NCBI RefSeq assembly: GCF_028829235.1
Contig: NZ_JAIWJY010000002.1
Coordinates: 186,001 to 250,000 of the forward strand
Source: Tenacibaculum larymnensis
GTDB taxonomy: Bacteria > Bacteroidota > Bacteroidia > Flavobacteriales > Flavobacteriaceae
Direction: 5' to 3'
DNA length: 64,000 nt
A model generated the notes under the pieces. That model ran no database searches and was not told the DNA's origin. It saw only the letters and a program-made list of their open reading frames with translations. Position 1 is the stretch's first letter, and each line of letters begins with the position of its first letter. This document shows, piece by piece, positions 45,170 to 52,691 of the stretch. A program made the position numbers and the translations under genes.

Positions 45170-47275
45170 ATGATGCAGATTACAGAACAAGAATTGTTAG
45201 AAAAATTAAAGGTAAATTTTGGATACGATAGTTTTCGTTTAGAGCAACAAGCGATTATAGAAAACATCTTAGCAAAAAAAGACACGTTGGTTATTATGCC
45301 AACAGGGGGAGGGAAGTCTATTTGTTATCAACTACCAGCCTTATTTTTTGAAGGTGTTACTTTAGTTATTTCTCCGTTAATAGCCTTGATGAAAGATCAA
45401 GTAGATAGTTTAAAAGCAAACGGAATTCCCGCAACTTTTTTTAATAGTAGTCAATCTACCCAAGAACAGCAAGAAGTGTTCGATGCAATAGCTTCAAAAA
45501 GCATAAAACTATTATATGTAGCACCAGAAAGTTTATCATTACTCCAAAACGTACTAAACCAATCGTATATAAGTTGCATAGCAGTCGATGAGGCACACTG
45601 TATTTCTGCTTGGGGACACGATTTCCGTCCTTCCTACAAACAATTAGCATTTTTGAAAAAGTCGCTACCAGAAACTCCAATTGTAGCCTTAACAGCAACG
45701 GCTGATAAAGCTACGCAGCAAGATATTTTAGAACAGTTAGCTGTACCTTATGCTACACAGTTTATTAGTTCTTTTAATAGAGAGAACATCGCTCTAGAAG
45801 TGCGTCCTGCGAACGATAGAGTGCAGCAGATCATCAAATTTATTCAGAGAAGACCTAATGAAGCAGGAATTATTTATTGTTTGAGTAGAAAGGCTACAGA
45901 GCAACTAGCTAGTAAATTACAACAAAATAACATCGATGCAAAAGCGTATCATGCTGGATTATCATTTGAAGAAAGAGCTCAAACACAAGAAGATTTTATC
46001 AAAGATGATTGCGAGGTAATTTGTGCTACCATTGCTTTTGGAATGGGAATTGACAAATCGAATGTTCGTTGGGTAATTCATTATAACATGCCTAAAAATA
46101 TAGAAGGCTATTATCAAGAAATTGGACGTTCAGGTCGTGATGGATTACCAGCAAAGGCTTTATTATTTCATAGTTATGCAGATGTTATTCAGTTACGCCA
46201 GTTTATAGAAAATACAGGAAATAAAGAAGTGCAAGAGGCAAAATTAGAACGTATGAAGCAGTTTGCAGAAGCTACAGTTTGCCGAAGAAAGATACTGTTG
46301 AGTTATTTTGGTGAACTGATAGAAGAAAATTGTGGAAACTGTGACGTGTGTAAAAACCCGCCTCAGTTTTTTGATGGAACTGTTATTGCGCAAAAAGGAC
46401 TCTCGGCTATTTATCGATTACAAGGAAAAGAAGCTATGGGAACCGTAATTGATGTATTAAGAGGAGCCAAAAATGCGACTGTCTTAGATAAGAATTACGA
46501 TAAGCTAAAAACCTATGGTGTAGGGAATGATATTTCTTGGAGAGATTGGCAACATTATTTAATTCAGTTAACCAATCAAGGGTATTGTCAAATTGCTTTT
46601 CATTTAAATAATAGTTTGCAACTAACTGAGTTTTCAAATAAAGTGCTTTTTGAGGGTGAAAAAGTACAATTAACAACACCAGTAGAGCTTACAAAAGAAG
46701 TAAAAACGGTAACAAAAGAGAAAAAGAAAAAAGCAGTTAAGGATACGTTATTTGAACGTTTGCGAAAGCTACGTTATCGCATTGCTCAAGAAGAAGATAT
46801 TGCAGCCTATTTGGTGTTTAATGATGCGACTCTTAGAGAAATAGAAAATGAAAGACCAGAATCTGACGAAGAGTTTTTAGCAATTAGTGGAGTAGGGCAA
46901 CGAAAACTAGAAGTTTATGGGACTGAGTTTATGGAAGAGATTAAAACTTTTTTAAACGAAAAGAAACGAACTAAAAAAGACACTACTTTAGAAACGTTTA
47001 AGTTGTATAAAGAAGGGTTTACGGTTGATGAAATAGCTGAAAATCGAGGATTAAAATCTACCACCATTTTTTCTCATTTATCCAAGCTATATTTAGAAGG
47101 AAAAGACGTGAGTTTAGATGAATTTATAGAAGCGGATACCTTAACGTTAGTAGCAAACGCAAAAAAAGTTTTGAAAAATGAAACCGCTTTAAAACCCTAT
47201 TTTGAGTTTTTAGGAGAAAAAGTTCCGTATGAAAAAATACGAGTAGGATTAACTATTTTACAAAGGAAGCGATAA
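45170..47275 (+). CDS. recQ: ATP-dependent DNA helicase RecQ
   Basis: 701 residues. Walker A MPTGGGKSICYQLPA, DEAH motif VDEAHCISAWGHDFRPSY, motif VI YYQEIGRSGRDG, the RQC zinc cysteines CRRKILLSYFGE...NCGNCDVC, a winged helix, an HRDC domain (LRKLRYRIAQEEDIAAYLVFND) and a C-terminal HTH (KEGFTVDEIAENRGLKSTTIFSHL). Unwinds DNA 3' to 5' in recombination and repair. Two adjacent ATGs (45170, 45173) are possible starts. Followed after 11 nt by the J-domain gene. Confidence 0.96.
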   Translation: MMQITEQELLEKLKVNFGYDSFRLEQQAIIENILAKKDTLVIMPTGGGKSICYQLPALFFEGVTLVISPLIALMKDQVDSLKANGIPATFFNSSQSTQEQQEVFDAIASKSIKLLYVAPESLSLLQNVLNQSYISCIAVDEAHCISAWGHDFRPSYKQLAFLKKSLPETPIVALTATADKATQQDILEQLAVPYATQFISSFNRENIALEVRPANDRVQQIIKFIQRRPNEAGIIYCLSRKATEQLASKLQQNNIDAKAYHAGLSFEERAQTQEDFIKDDCEVICATIAFGMGIDKSNVRWVIHYNMPKNIEGYYQEIGRSGRDGLPAKALLFHSYADVIQLRQFIENTGNKEVQEAKLERMKQFAEATVCRRKILLSYFGELIEENCGNCDVCKNPPQFFDGTVIAQKGLSAIYRLQGKEAMGTVIDVLRGAKNATVLDKNYDKLKTYGVGNDISWRDWQHYLIQLTNQGYCQIAFHLNNSLQLTEFSNKVLFEGEKVQLTTPVELTKEVKTVTKEKKKKAVKDTLFERLRKLRYRIAQEEDIAAYLVFNDATLREIENERPESDEEFLAISGVGQRKLEVYGTEFMEEIKTFLNEKKRTKKDTTLETFKLYKEGFTVDEIAENRGLKSTTIFSHLSKLYLEGKDVSLDEFIEADTLTLVANAKKVLKNETALKPYFEFLGEKVPYEKIRVGLTILQRKR

Positions 47276-47286
47276 GTTTATTACAT

Positions 47287-48006
47287 ATGAGTAAAGAAAA
47301 CTTTCCTACAGAATCTAAATCAGATGAAGTTTCAAGACTGCAAGAGAGAATTAAAAACCTTGAGACTGAAATTGCTTCCGTTGAAACTAAGTTATTTCCT
47401 TTTGAACAATCATTACGTAATGAGATTTCTGATTTACTTGTAGAAGAAAGGGAGTTGGTTATGTTGTTTAAGCAACAAAAAAAAGCTAAGAAAGAAAAAA
47501 GGTTAGCACAAAAAAGAAAAGGTAAAAATTATAAGGAAGTTATTCAAGTCGTTCCTGTTTCAAAAGAACGAGTAACACAAGAAAGAGAGCATCAAAAAGA
47601 GAAGAAAAGATTGTATAAAGAGGCAATGTTGTATGTACACCCTGATAAATTTTCGATGCAAGAAAACGAACAACAAAAAGCGACAGAAACTACTACAAAA
47701 CTTATTGAAATATACCAGAACGGAAGTTTAGAAGAGTTAGAAGCTTTTCATGCGCATATTTTTGGAGGTAATACGACTATATGTTTCGATAAAGATATTT
47801 CGCTCATTCAAAAAACAACCAATAGTACTTCATATTTAGTAAAAGAAGTTGAGCGATTAGAAAAAGTATTGAATGATTTATTAGAGAGTTATACGTATAA
47901 AGTTTTAACAACCTATGAAAATCCAATGTCATTTGTAGCCGAATTGAAAACCTATTACGATGATAGAATTTTTAAACTTCGTAAACGAACCAGAACAAAA
48001 AAATAA
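47287..48006 (+). CDS. J-domain-like protein
   Basis: 239 residues. An N-terminal coiled coil (about residues 15-80) and a Lys-rich stretch lead into KRLYKEAMLYVHPDKFSMQENEQQKATETTTKLIEIYQNGSLEEL, which has the HPD tripeptide and helix spacing of a DnaJ domain. The C-terminal third is helical. It probably stimulates an Hsp70, but without Gly/Phe or zinc domains. It sits 11 nt behind recQ and should be co-transcribed. Confidence 0.78.
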   Translation: MSKENFPTESKSDEVSRLQERIKNLETEIASVETKLFPFEQSLRNEISDLLVEERELVMLFKQQKKAKKEKRLAQKRKGKNYKEVIQVVPVSKERVTQEREHQKEKKRLYKEAMLYVHPDKFSMQENEQQKATETTTKLIEIYQNGSLEELEAFHAHIFGGNTTICFDKDISLIQKTTNSTSYLVKEVERLEKVLNDLLESYTYKVLTTYENPMSFVAELKTYYDDRIFKLRKRTRTKK

Positions 48007-48035
48007 ACCAGAATTATAAAAGAATAATTCTGGTT
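48006..48035. terminator. bidirectional terminator
   Basis: AACCAGAATTAT (48006-48017) and ATAATTCTGGTT (48024-48035) form a perfect 12-bp stem; the minus-strand side continues into TTTATTTTTTT. It separates the convergent J-domain and membrane-protein genes. Confidence 0.8.
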
Positions 48036-48044
48036 TATGGTTGA

Positions 48045-48665
48045 TTAAGAATTTTTTAATTCTTCCAATTCTTTAATAATGTCATCGAGCTTTGAAATAA
48101 GGCTGTGATATAAAACTTTGGTTGAAATGGTATATACAAAATAACCAATCATTGCAGTAGCTATAGCTACCATAAGTCCAACGCTTAAGATGCCTATAAA
48201 GGAAGTTTCGCTAGAAATATAGTTCGATAAAAAGCTTTGCTCTTTTACCCCATAGGCCAATGCGAAAATTGATACAATGGCTAGAGGAATAGCAAAAATA
48301 AATAACTTTTTTGTGGCTTTAGATACCGAGTTAATTACACTTCTGTAATTTTTTAAATATGTTAGGTTGTCAGATTTAACATCAATGGTTTTAAATCTTT
48401 TTAACAATCTTGTATTAAAAAAGTACAAACTCAAGATTAAAAAAGCGCCGTAAGCTGCAATAATAGTTTCAGATAAAAGGATACCCCCAATAACTACAAT
48501 TCCTGCCATAGGAAGTAACCCTTTATTGTCAAACTCGTAGGTTCTTCTAATCTTGTTAATGACTGATTTAGACTTCTGGTTGTATATATCGTTAATTTTT
48601 GGAGCTATTAATGATTGTTCGTTAACAAAAGCTTCATTCCACCTTTTTTCAATTGATTTTTCCAT
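48045..48665 (-). CDS. membrane protein paired with an ECF sigma factor
   Basis: 206 residues. A polar N-terminus of about 45 residues, then two pairs of hydrophobic helices (near 50-85 and 120-190), and a charged coiled C-terminus. It overlaps the sigma gene by 17 nt, which is the arrangement of anti-sigma factors, but no known anti-sigma domain is visible, so the role as its regulator is inference. Confidence 0.7.
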   Translation of the reverse strand: MEKSIEKRWNEAFVNEQSLIAPKINDIYNQKSKSVINKIRRTYEFDNKGLLPMAGIVVIGGILLSETIIAAYGAFLILSLYFFNTRLLKRFKTIDVKSDNLTYLKNYRSVINSVSKATKKLFIFAIPLAIVSIFALAYGVKEQSFLSNYISSETSFIGILSVGLMVAIATAMIGYFVYTISTKVLYHSLISKLDDIIKELEELKNS

Positions 48666-49131
48666 CTAATAATATTTTTAATTGTTTTTTAATTCTGTTA
48701 ATACGTACTGCAATATTGTTAGCGCTAGTTCCAATAATTGCAGCGATTTCTTTGTAAGGATTTTCTTCTAAATGCAGTAAAATTATCGCTCTGTCGACTT
48801 CAGATAATTTTTTAATAGCATCGTATAACAAGTTTAAATCTTCGTTTTGAAAAGCTTTATTATCCTCTGATAAATTAGGAGTTTTCTCTAAAGAATATTC
48901 TTTTTTAGCATTTCTCTTCGCTAAGGTTAAACAAACATTTAGCGTAATCCTGTATATCCAAGTAGACCATTTTGACTTGTGCTGGAAAGCATCTCTACTC
49001 TTCCATATTTGTAAACAAGCCTCTTGATAAAAGTCTTCAAAATCTTCTTGAGAGTCCGTATAAGCTCTACATATTTTAATAATAATACCAGCATGTGGTA
49101 AAATGGATGTTATATAAAAATCGTTACTCAA
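48649..49131 (-). CDS. ECF RNA polymerase sigma factor
   Basis: 160 residues. Region 2 (SQEDFEDFYQEACLQIWKSRDAF, KWSTWIYRITLNVCL) and region 4 (LSEVDRAIILLHLEENPYKEIAAIIGTSANNIAVRINRIKKQL). No extra C-terminal domain. Overlaps the downstream membrane-protein gene; translational coupling is likely. Confidence 0.9.
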   Translation of the reverse strand: MSNDFYITSILPHAGIIIKICRAYTDSQEDFEDFYQEACLQIWKSRDAFQHKSKWSTWIYRITLNVCLTLAKRNAKKEYSLEKTPNLSEDNKAFQNEDLNLLYDAIKKLSEVDRAIILLHLEENPYKEIAAIIGTSANNIAVRINRIKKQLKILLDGKIN

Positions 49132-49204
49132 AATTTGGTTTTCTTGATATGTATTCTGAAAAGTAAAATTATTACAAGAAAGTTTAATTTTTTTTGAAAA
49201 TAAA

Positions 49205-49232
49205 AAACCTTACAAAATTAATTGTAAGGGTA
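49205..49232 (-). terminator. terminator after the 124-residue gene
   Basis: ACCTTACAA and TTGTAAGGGT pair around AATTAA; a T-rich run follows on the minus strand. About 30 nt past the stop at 49262. Confidence 0.75.
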
Positions 49233-49261
49233 ATAAAATGTTTTTCGTGTAATAATAGAAT

Positions 49262-49636
49262 TTAAAAATTGGTAATAGGAAACCTTTTTATATGAAGTGG
49301 ATTACCTACTGGGCCTTTAACTCCCGATTGAAAATTATCGTTAAGTACAATTTGGTTGTTCATTTTTAATTGAATTTGAGCAGTACCAAACCATCCCCAA
49401 TCATCACAATCAATAGATACAGTTAACATCCCCATTGAAGGATGTAGGTCTATTAATTCTATAATTCCCCAATCTGTAAAATTATTTGGGTTATTAGAAA
49501 CTAACTCAAGGCTATGCTGCTTAGTCCCGAAATGTTTAATATTCTTTGTAGGGTCTTTTAAATGTTTACCAAACGCCATTCCGTTTAATTGGATAGTCAT
49601 TTTACCAGATGTAATAAAATATAATTGTGCACTCAT
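49262..49636 (-). CDS. hypothetical protein
   Basis: 124 residues, no signal peptide or membrane helix. Predominantly beta: MSAQLYFITSGKMTIQLNGM, then ELIDLHPSMGMLTVSIDCDDWGWFGTAQIQLKMNN and PLHIKRFPITNF. The DCDDWGWFG segment is acidic and aromatic, like a ligand-binding loop in a small beta sandwich. No family recognised. Lies between two terminators in the accessory stretch next to the retron. Confidence 0.65.
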   Translation of the reverse strand: MSAQLYFITSGKMTIQLNGMAFGKHLKDPTKNIKHFGTKQHSLELVSNNPNNFTDWGIIELIDLHPSMGMLTVSIDCDDWGWFGTAQIQLKMNNQIVLNDNFQSGVKGPVGNPLHIKRFPITNF

Positions 49637-49740
49637 ATTTATGTTATTTGATTAGAGAACATTAAAGTATGCTATGCTTATTATTCGTTTTCAAGGAAAA
49701 AGACTGTTTTTAGTAGGAGCAAAATCTTTTTATATATAAA

Positions 49741-49770
49741 AACCTTACTTATTTTTAAGTAAGGCTTTTA
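49741..49770 (-). terminator. terminator after the 219-residue gene
   Basis: CCTTACTTA (49743-49751), loop TTTT, TAAGTAAGG (49756-49764), with T-rich minus-strand flank. Confidence 0.8.
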
Positions 49771-49797
49771 TAGTTTAAGAAATATTTGTTTTAAGGT

Positions 49798-50457
49798 TTA
49801 GCTTCTTACAAACTTACCTATTGATTCTAAAAGTTGTGGGTTGTCTTCTAGTGCTATTTTAGCTACTGCATAAAATTCACTCATCCAATCGTCTATTTCG
49901 CTAAAGGCTTTGTCTTTTGCTTTTGTTGCATCTTGACTTTCTCCTTTTTCTTGTAAATAGGTTGCTCTTGCTAGTTCTAAGTTGGTTATTTGTTGGGTGG
50001 TGTTATTTACTTCTTCTATAGTTATTTTTAATCGTAAGAGTTTTGTTTGAATGTCTGTGTCGTTGGTTACGACTGTGTAAAACTTTTTAACTACTTCTAA
50101 CCATTTAATATAAGCGGTTGGTAAGCTACCTGTTAAGGCTAGTTTGCTTAGTGTGGTTGGGTCTTTTCTAAAAATTACTTTTGCTTTTTTTCTGTGAAGA
50201 CTGTATGTTTTTGCAAGATTTTCTTTTTGGGTAGCAAAGTCGTTGTAGGCTTCTGAGGTTTCGTCGTCTTCTTTTTTGTTAAAGTCGAAGGCTTCTCTTG
50301 TTTTTGTGAGTAGGTTTTTACCTTCTGTTAGGGTTGTTTCGTCGTAACCAAATTCTGCCATAATGGTGGCTATTTCTGTTTGTGTTGTTACGTTTTCGAG
50401 TGCTACTCTGTACTGTTCTAAGGTTTCTGCCTCAGAGAATGTTCTTTTTGTTGCCAT
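49798..50457 (-). CDS. hypothetical helical protein
   Basis: 219 residues, no signal peptide. Almost all helical: an N-terminal EAETLEQYRVALENVTTQTEIATIMAEFGYD segment, a middle with many Lys and Thr (LAKTYSLHRKKAKVIFRKDPTTLSKLALTG), and a C-terminal helix bundle (ITNLELARATYLQEKGESQDATKAKDKAFSEIDDWMSEFYAVAKIAL). I do not recognise a family. Directly upstream lies the 21-bp periodic array, and beyond it the retron RT gene on the same strand, so it could be read from the RT transcript. Confidence 0.7.
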   Translation of the reverse strand: MATKRTFSEAETLEQYRVALENVTTQTEIATIMAEFGYDETTLTEGKNLLTKTREAFDFNKKEDDETSEAYNDFATQKENLAKTYSLHRKKAKVIFRKDPTTLSKLALTGSLPTAYIKWLEVVKKFYTVVTNDTDIQTKLLRLKITIEEVNNTTQQITNLELARATYLQEKGESQDATKAKDKAFSEIDDWMSEFYAVAKIALEDNPQLLESIGKFVRS

Positions 50458-50493
50458 TTTTGCAAATTTTTTAATTATTAATTTATTGCGTTT

Positions 50494-50619
50494 TCCTTAC
50501 GGATGTTTGCCTATTTCTTATAAGTGTTTGAGCGTTCCTTATACTTCTTTTTCTTTTCCTTATGGCTTGTGGTATGCTCCTTATAGTTTATGTTGTGTTC
50601 CTTAACGGCTTTTTTGTAT
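50494..50619. repeat. 21-bp periodic array, six degenerate units
   Basis: The core TCCTTA(T) recurs exactly every 21 bp: CTTA begins at 50496, 50517, 50538, 50559, 50580 and 50601. The other 14 bases of each unit vary. On the minus strand the core reads ATAAGGA and translates in one frame as a degenerate heptapeptide (YKExxxx), but that frame has a stop and no start codon. It lies between the RT gene and the 219-residue gene. Confidence 0.85.
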
Positions 50620-50668
50620 TTTCTGTTGTTGGTTTTGAGTGATTTACTGGTTTAGTGGTGTTTTTAGT

Positions 50669-52387
50669 TTAGTTTAAAGTGTTTATTTGAGTTATTATGT
50701 TTTGAATTTCATCAAAAATTATTCTAAAACTATCTACATTGACTCTTTTAAATCGTTCATCTTTATTTAAAATATTTTTAGCAAAATCCTTTTTACTCAA
50801 AGCATAGCTTTTATCTTTTTTATCAAAAACCCCACTATCAATTATTGATTGTGAGCTTTTCAATTTTTTAAAGCTTTGCGTGTATTTTAGTTCTGGGTCT
50901 TTCTTGTGTAAACCGGTTTCATGGTCAAATTCATTACTTAAAAAAAGTCTTCTATTATTCTTGTCTTTTATTTTTAAGTCATCGTCTTTATAATAATGCT
51001 CAATGCATAGTTTGCTAATATTCCTATGCTTAGGTTGAGGTAAGTAAAAACTATAAACAATGTTATTAAAGTTTTTGTAAGTATAGCCAGTATTAGGTCT
51101 AAATTGACCTAAGCTGTTTAAATTGTCAGAATCAAAAATTCCAATGATAGGTGTTTTTTCTTTAGATAAGAGGTAAGCCTCTAAGATATGTTTAAGTTTA
51201 TTGTCTCCTACTGTATAATTTTCATCGTAATCTACAATTTCAATATTTTTTTTAAGGTTGTCTAGTTTGTAATCGTAAACTGATAAAGAATTCAACGCAT
51301 GTTGTAAATGTATCCAATCTGTATTACCTTCTGTAAAAACTCTAATTTTTTTTCCATCATAATTAAGATACTTATTTAGAGAGTTGTCTGGTTTTAACTT
51401 CTCAAACTTTTTGAGTAAACTTAAAAATAAATTGTCTGTTTTTCCTCTAATATCAGAAATAAACAATAGTTTACCTTCTACTATATTTATGAATAGATTA
51501 GTGTTATGAGATTTGTTTTTATGAGGTCTTTTTTTGAAATGCTGTATTGTAGCAATTTCGAGTCCATTCACATCCCATGAGTGAAGCATAGCTCTGACTT
51601 GTTTTAGAAACCTTTTTTTTACATTTACTTTTTTATTAACAGTTAAACCTGTTACATATTGATGTTGAAAATGTCTTCTTAAAGTTACTTTTTTGGTGTT
51701 AATCTTAAAACCATTTTCATCTATAGTTTTTTTAATTAGTTTGCTTAATATAAAATTCCCTTTTTTTATTTTTCCAATTTTCTTAGGAATCCTTTTGAGG
51801 TTAGTAGAAAACGTTATGTCATCTGAATAACGACTATAATAACATTTATTTGTCTTAGATATAAACTTCAGTTCATTATCTAACTTCCTTGTAATTAAAT
51901 TTGAGATTATTGGAGAGCAAGGGCTTCCTTGAGGAAGTTTATTATCATGGCAACATAATTGAGCAAGAATTGTAGACACTTCATCATTGAAATTAAAAGG
52001 ATGTGACTTGAACATTCCTCTAACTCGACCAAAGTTTATACTTTCAAAAAAATTACATAAATCTATATTTATAACAAATTTTTGTTTAGTGTGTATTTTG
52101 GCATTAGTTTTTATTCCTTTCTTTTTGACATAACTATGAACGTGCTTTTTTACTTGATAATTATCAGTTAAAGCAAGAGCAATTTTTTTTTGTATTAATT
52201 TAAGAGAAGGTATAGGAGATAATATTATTCTATTACTTCCATTCTTTTTTTTGATTGTAAATTCGTGATACTTTTTTTCAATGCTGTAGGCATTAAAATT
52301 TAATTTTTTTATAGAAATACCTAGATAATCTGCTAATTCATTTTTTGAGTTTATATCGAGGAAATTAATTGAAGAAAAAGAGCTCAT
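50669..52387 (-). CDS. retron reverse transcriptase fused to a Toprim domain (Ec67-like)
   Basis: 572 residues, close to the RT of retron Ec67. RT landmarks: retron-specific NAKIH at 95-99, first catalytic Asp109 in NIDLCNFFESI, PQGSPCSPIISN at 152-163, catalytic YSDD at 187-190, and the retron VTG at 245-247 (VTGLTVN). The C-terminal half has Toprim motifs: Glu353 in RVFTEGNTD and Asp419/Asp421 in GIFDSDN. In known retrons the RT makes msDNA from an adjacent ncRNA and the Toprim part is the toxic effector used in phage defence by abortive infection. The ncRNA appears to lie just upstream (52382-52593). Very A+T-rich coding sequence suggests transfer. Confidence 0.93.
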   Translation of the reverse strand: MSSFSSINFLDINSKNELADYLGISIKKLNFNAYSIEKKYHEFTIKKKNGSNRIILSPIPSLKLIQKKIALALTDNYQVKKHVHSYVKKKGIKTNAKIHTKQKFVINIDLCNFFESINFGRVRGMFKSHPFNFNDEVSTILAQLCCHDNKLPQGSPCSPIISNLITRKLDNELKFISKTNKCYYSRYSDDITFSTNLKRIPKKIGKIKKGNFILSKLIKKTIDENGFKINTKKVTLRRHFQHQYVTGLTVNKKVNVKKRFLKQVRAMLHSWDVNGLEIATIQHFKKRPHKNKSHNTNLFINIVEGKLLFISDIRGKTDNLFLSLLKKFEKLKPDNSLNKYLNYDGKKIRVFTEGNTDWIHLQHALNSLSVYDYKLDNLKKNIEIVDYDENYTVGDNKLKHILEAYLLSKEKTPIIGIFDSDNLNSLGQFRPNTGYTYKNFNNIVYSFYLPQPKHRNISKLCIEHYYKDDDLKIKDKNNRRLFLSNEFDHETGLHKKDPELKYTQSFKKLKSSQSIIDSGVFDKKDKSYALSKKDFAKNILNKDERFKRVNVDSFRIIFDEIQNIITQINTLN

Positions 52388-52593
52388 GGTAATTCTACTT
52401 TAGCTACACCAAATGATAAAATAAAGGTGTATTTTAAATAATATATAATTCTATAGAAATAATTAAATATTAAAAGAATTAAAATTAAATGAAAATATAA
52501 CAGATATAAAAGTTTTTAAATAACTGTTTTAAAGAAGGAAATCCATTCCAAATATGCTGCTGAAACGCGCGCAAAATCAATAGTACCATGAGC
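52382..52593 (-). ncRNA. candidate retron ncRNA (msr-msd)
   Basis: A perfect 10-bp inverted repeat brackets the region: on the minus strand GCTCATGGTA at 52593-52584 (a1) and TACCATGAGC at 52391-52382 (a2). The a2 arm contains the RT start codon. Inside, by eye: a short stem GGAA/TTCC in the 5' part (msr), AACAG/CTGTT, AATTC/GAATT and ACACC/GGTGT in the 3' part (msd). The size, about 212 nt, is right for a retron. The branching G could not be assigned with confidence. Confidence 0.65.
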
Positions 52594-52691
52594 AATATTT
52601 TTTATAAAAATATAAAATAATTTTACTCTATCAAAAAAACCTCACAGAGATTTCTGTGAGGCTTTAAATATTTATCTAAAGGCATTGCCTT
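52388..52691. other. 304-bp region between icmF and the retron RT
   Basis: Holds the candidate retron ncRNA (52382-52593) and the icmF terminator (52636-52665). The part between them (about 40 bp) is where the retron promoter should lie; I see no clear consensus box there. Confidence 0.6.
52636..52665 (-). terminator. terminator of icmF
   Basis: CCTCACAGA and TCTGTGAGG form a perfect 9-bp stem with a T-run on the minus strand, about 30 nt past the icmF stop and just ahead of the retron ncRNA. Confidence 0.9.

Noticed and set aside
50363..50605. 80-codon plus-strand frame ending in FPYGCLPISYKCLS-type heptads
   Set aside because: It mostly runs antisense to the 219-residue gene, and the heptads are the translation of the 21-bp periodic array. 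I treat the array as DNA-level structure and the frame as incidental.
50494..50619. 21-bp array as a CRISPR
   Set aside because: The conserved core is only 6-7 bases and the interval is 21 bp, far from CRISPR repeat-spacer dimensions, and no cas genes are near.
50669..52387. RT as a group II intron or diversity-generating retroelement
   Set aside because: No maturase or endonuclease domain or intron ends, no template/variable repeat pair; NAKIH, VTG and the a1/a2 repeat point to a retron.
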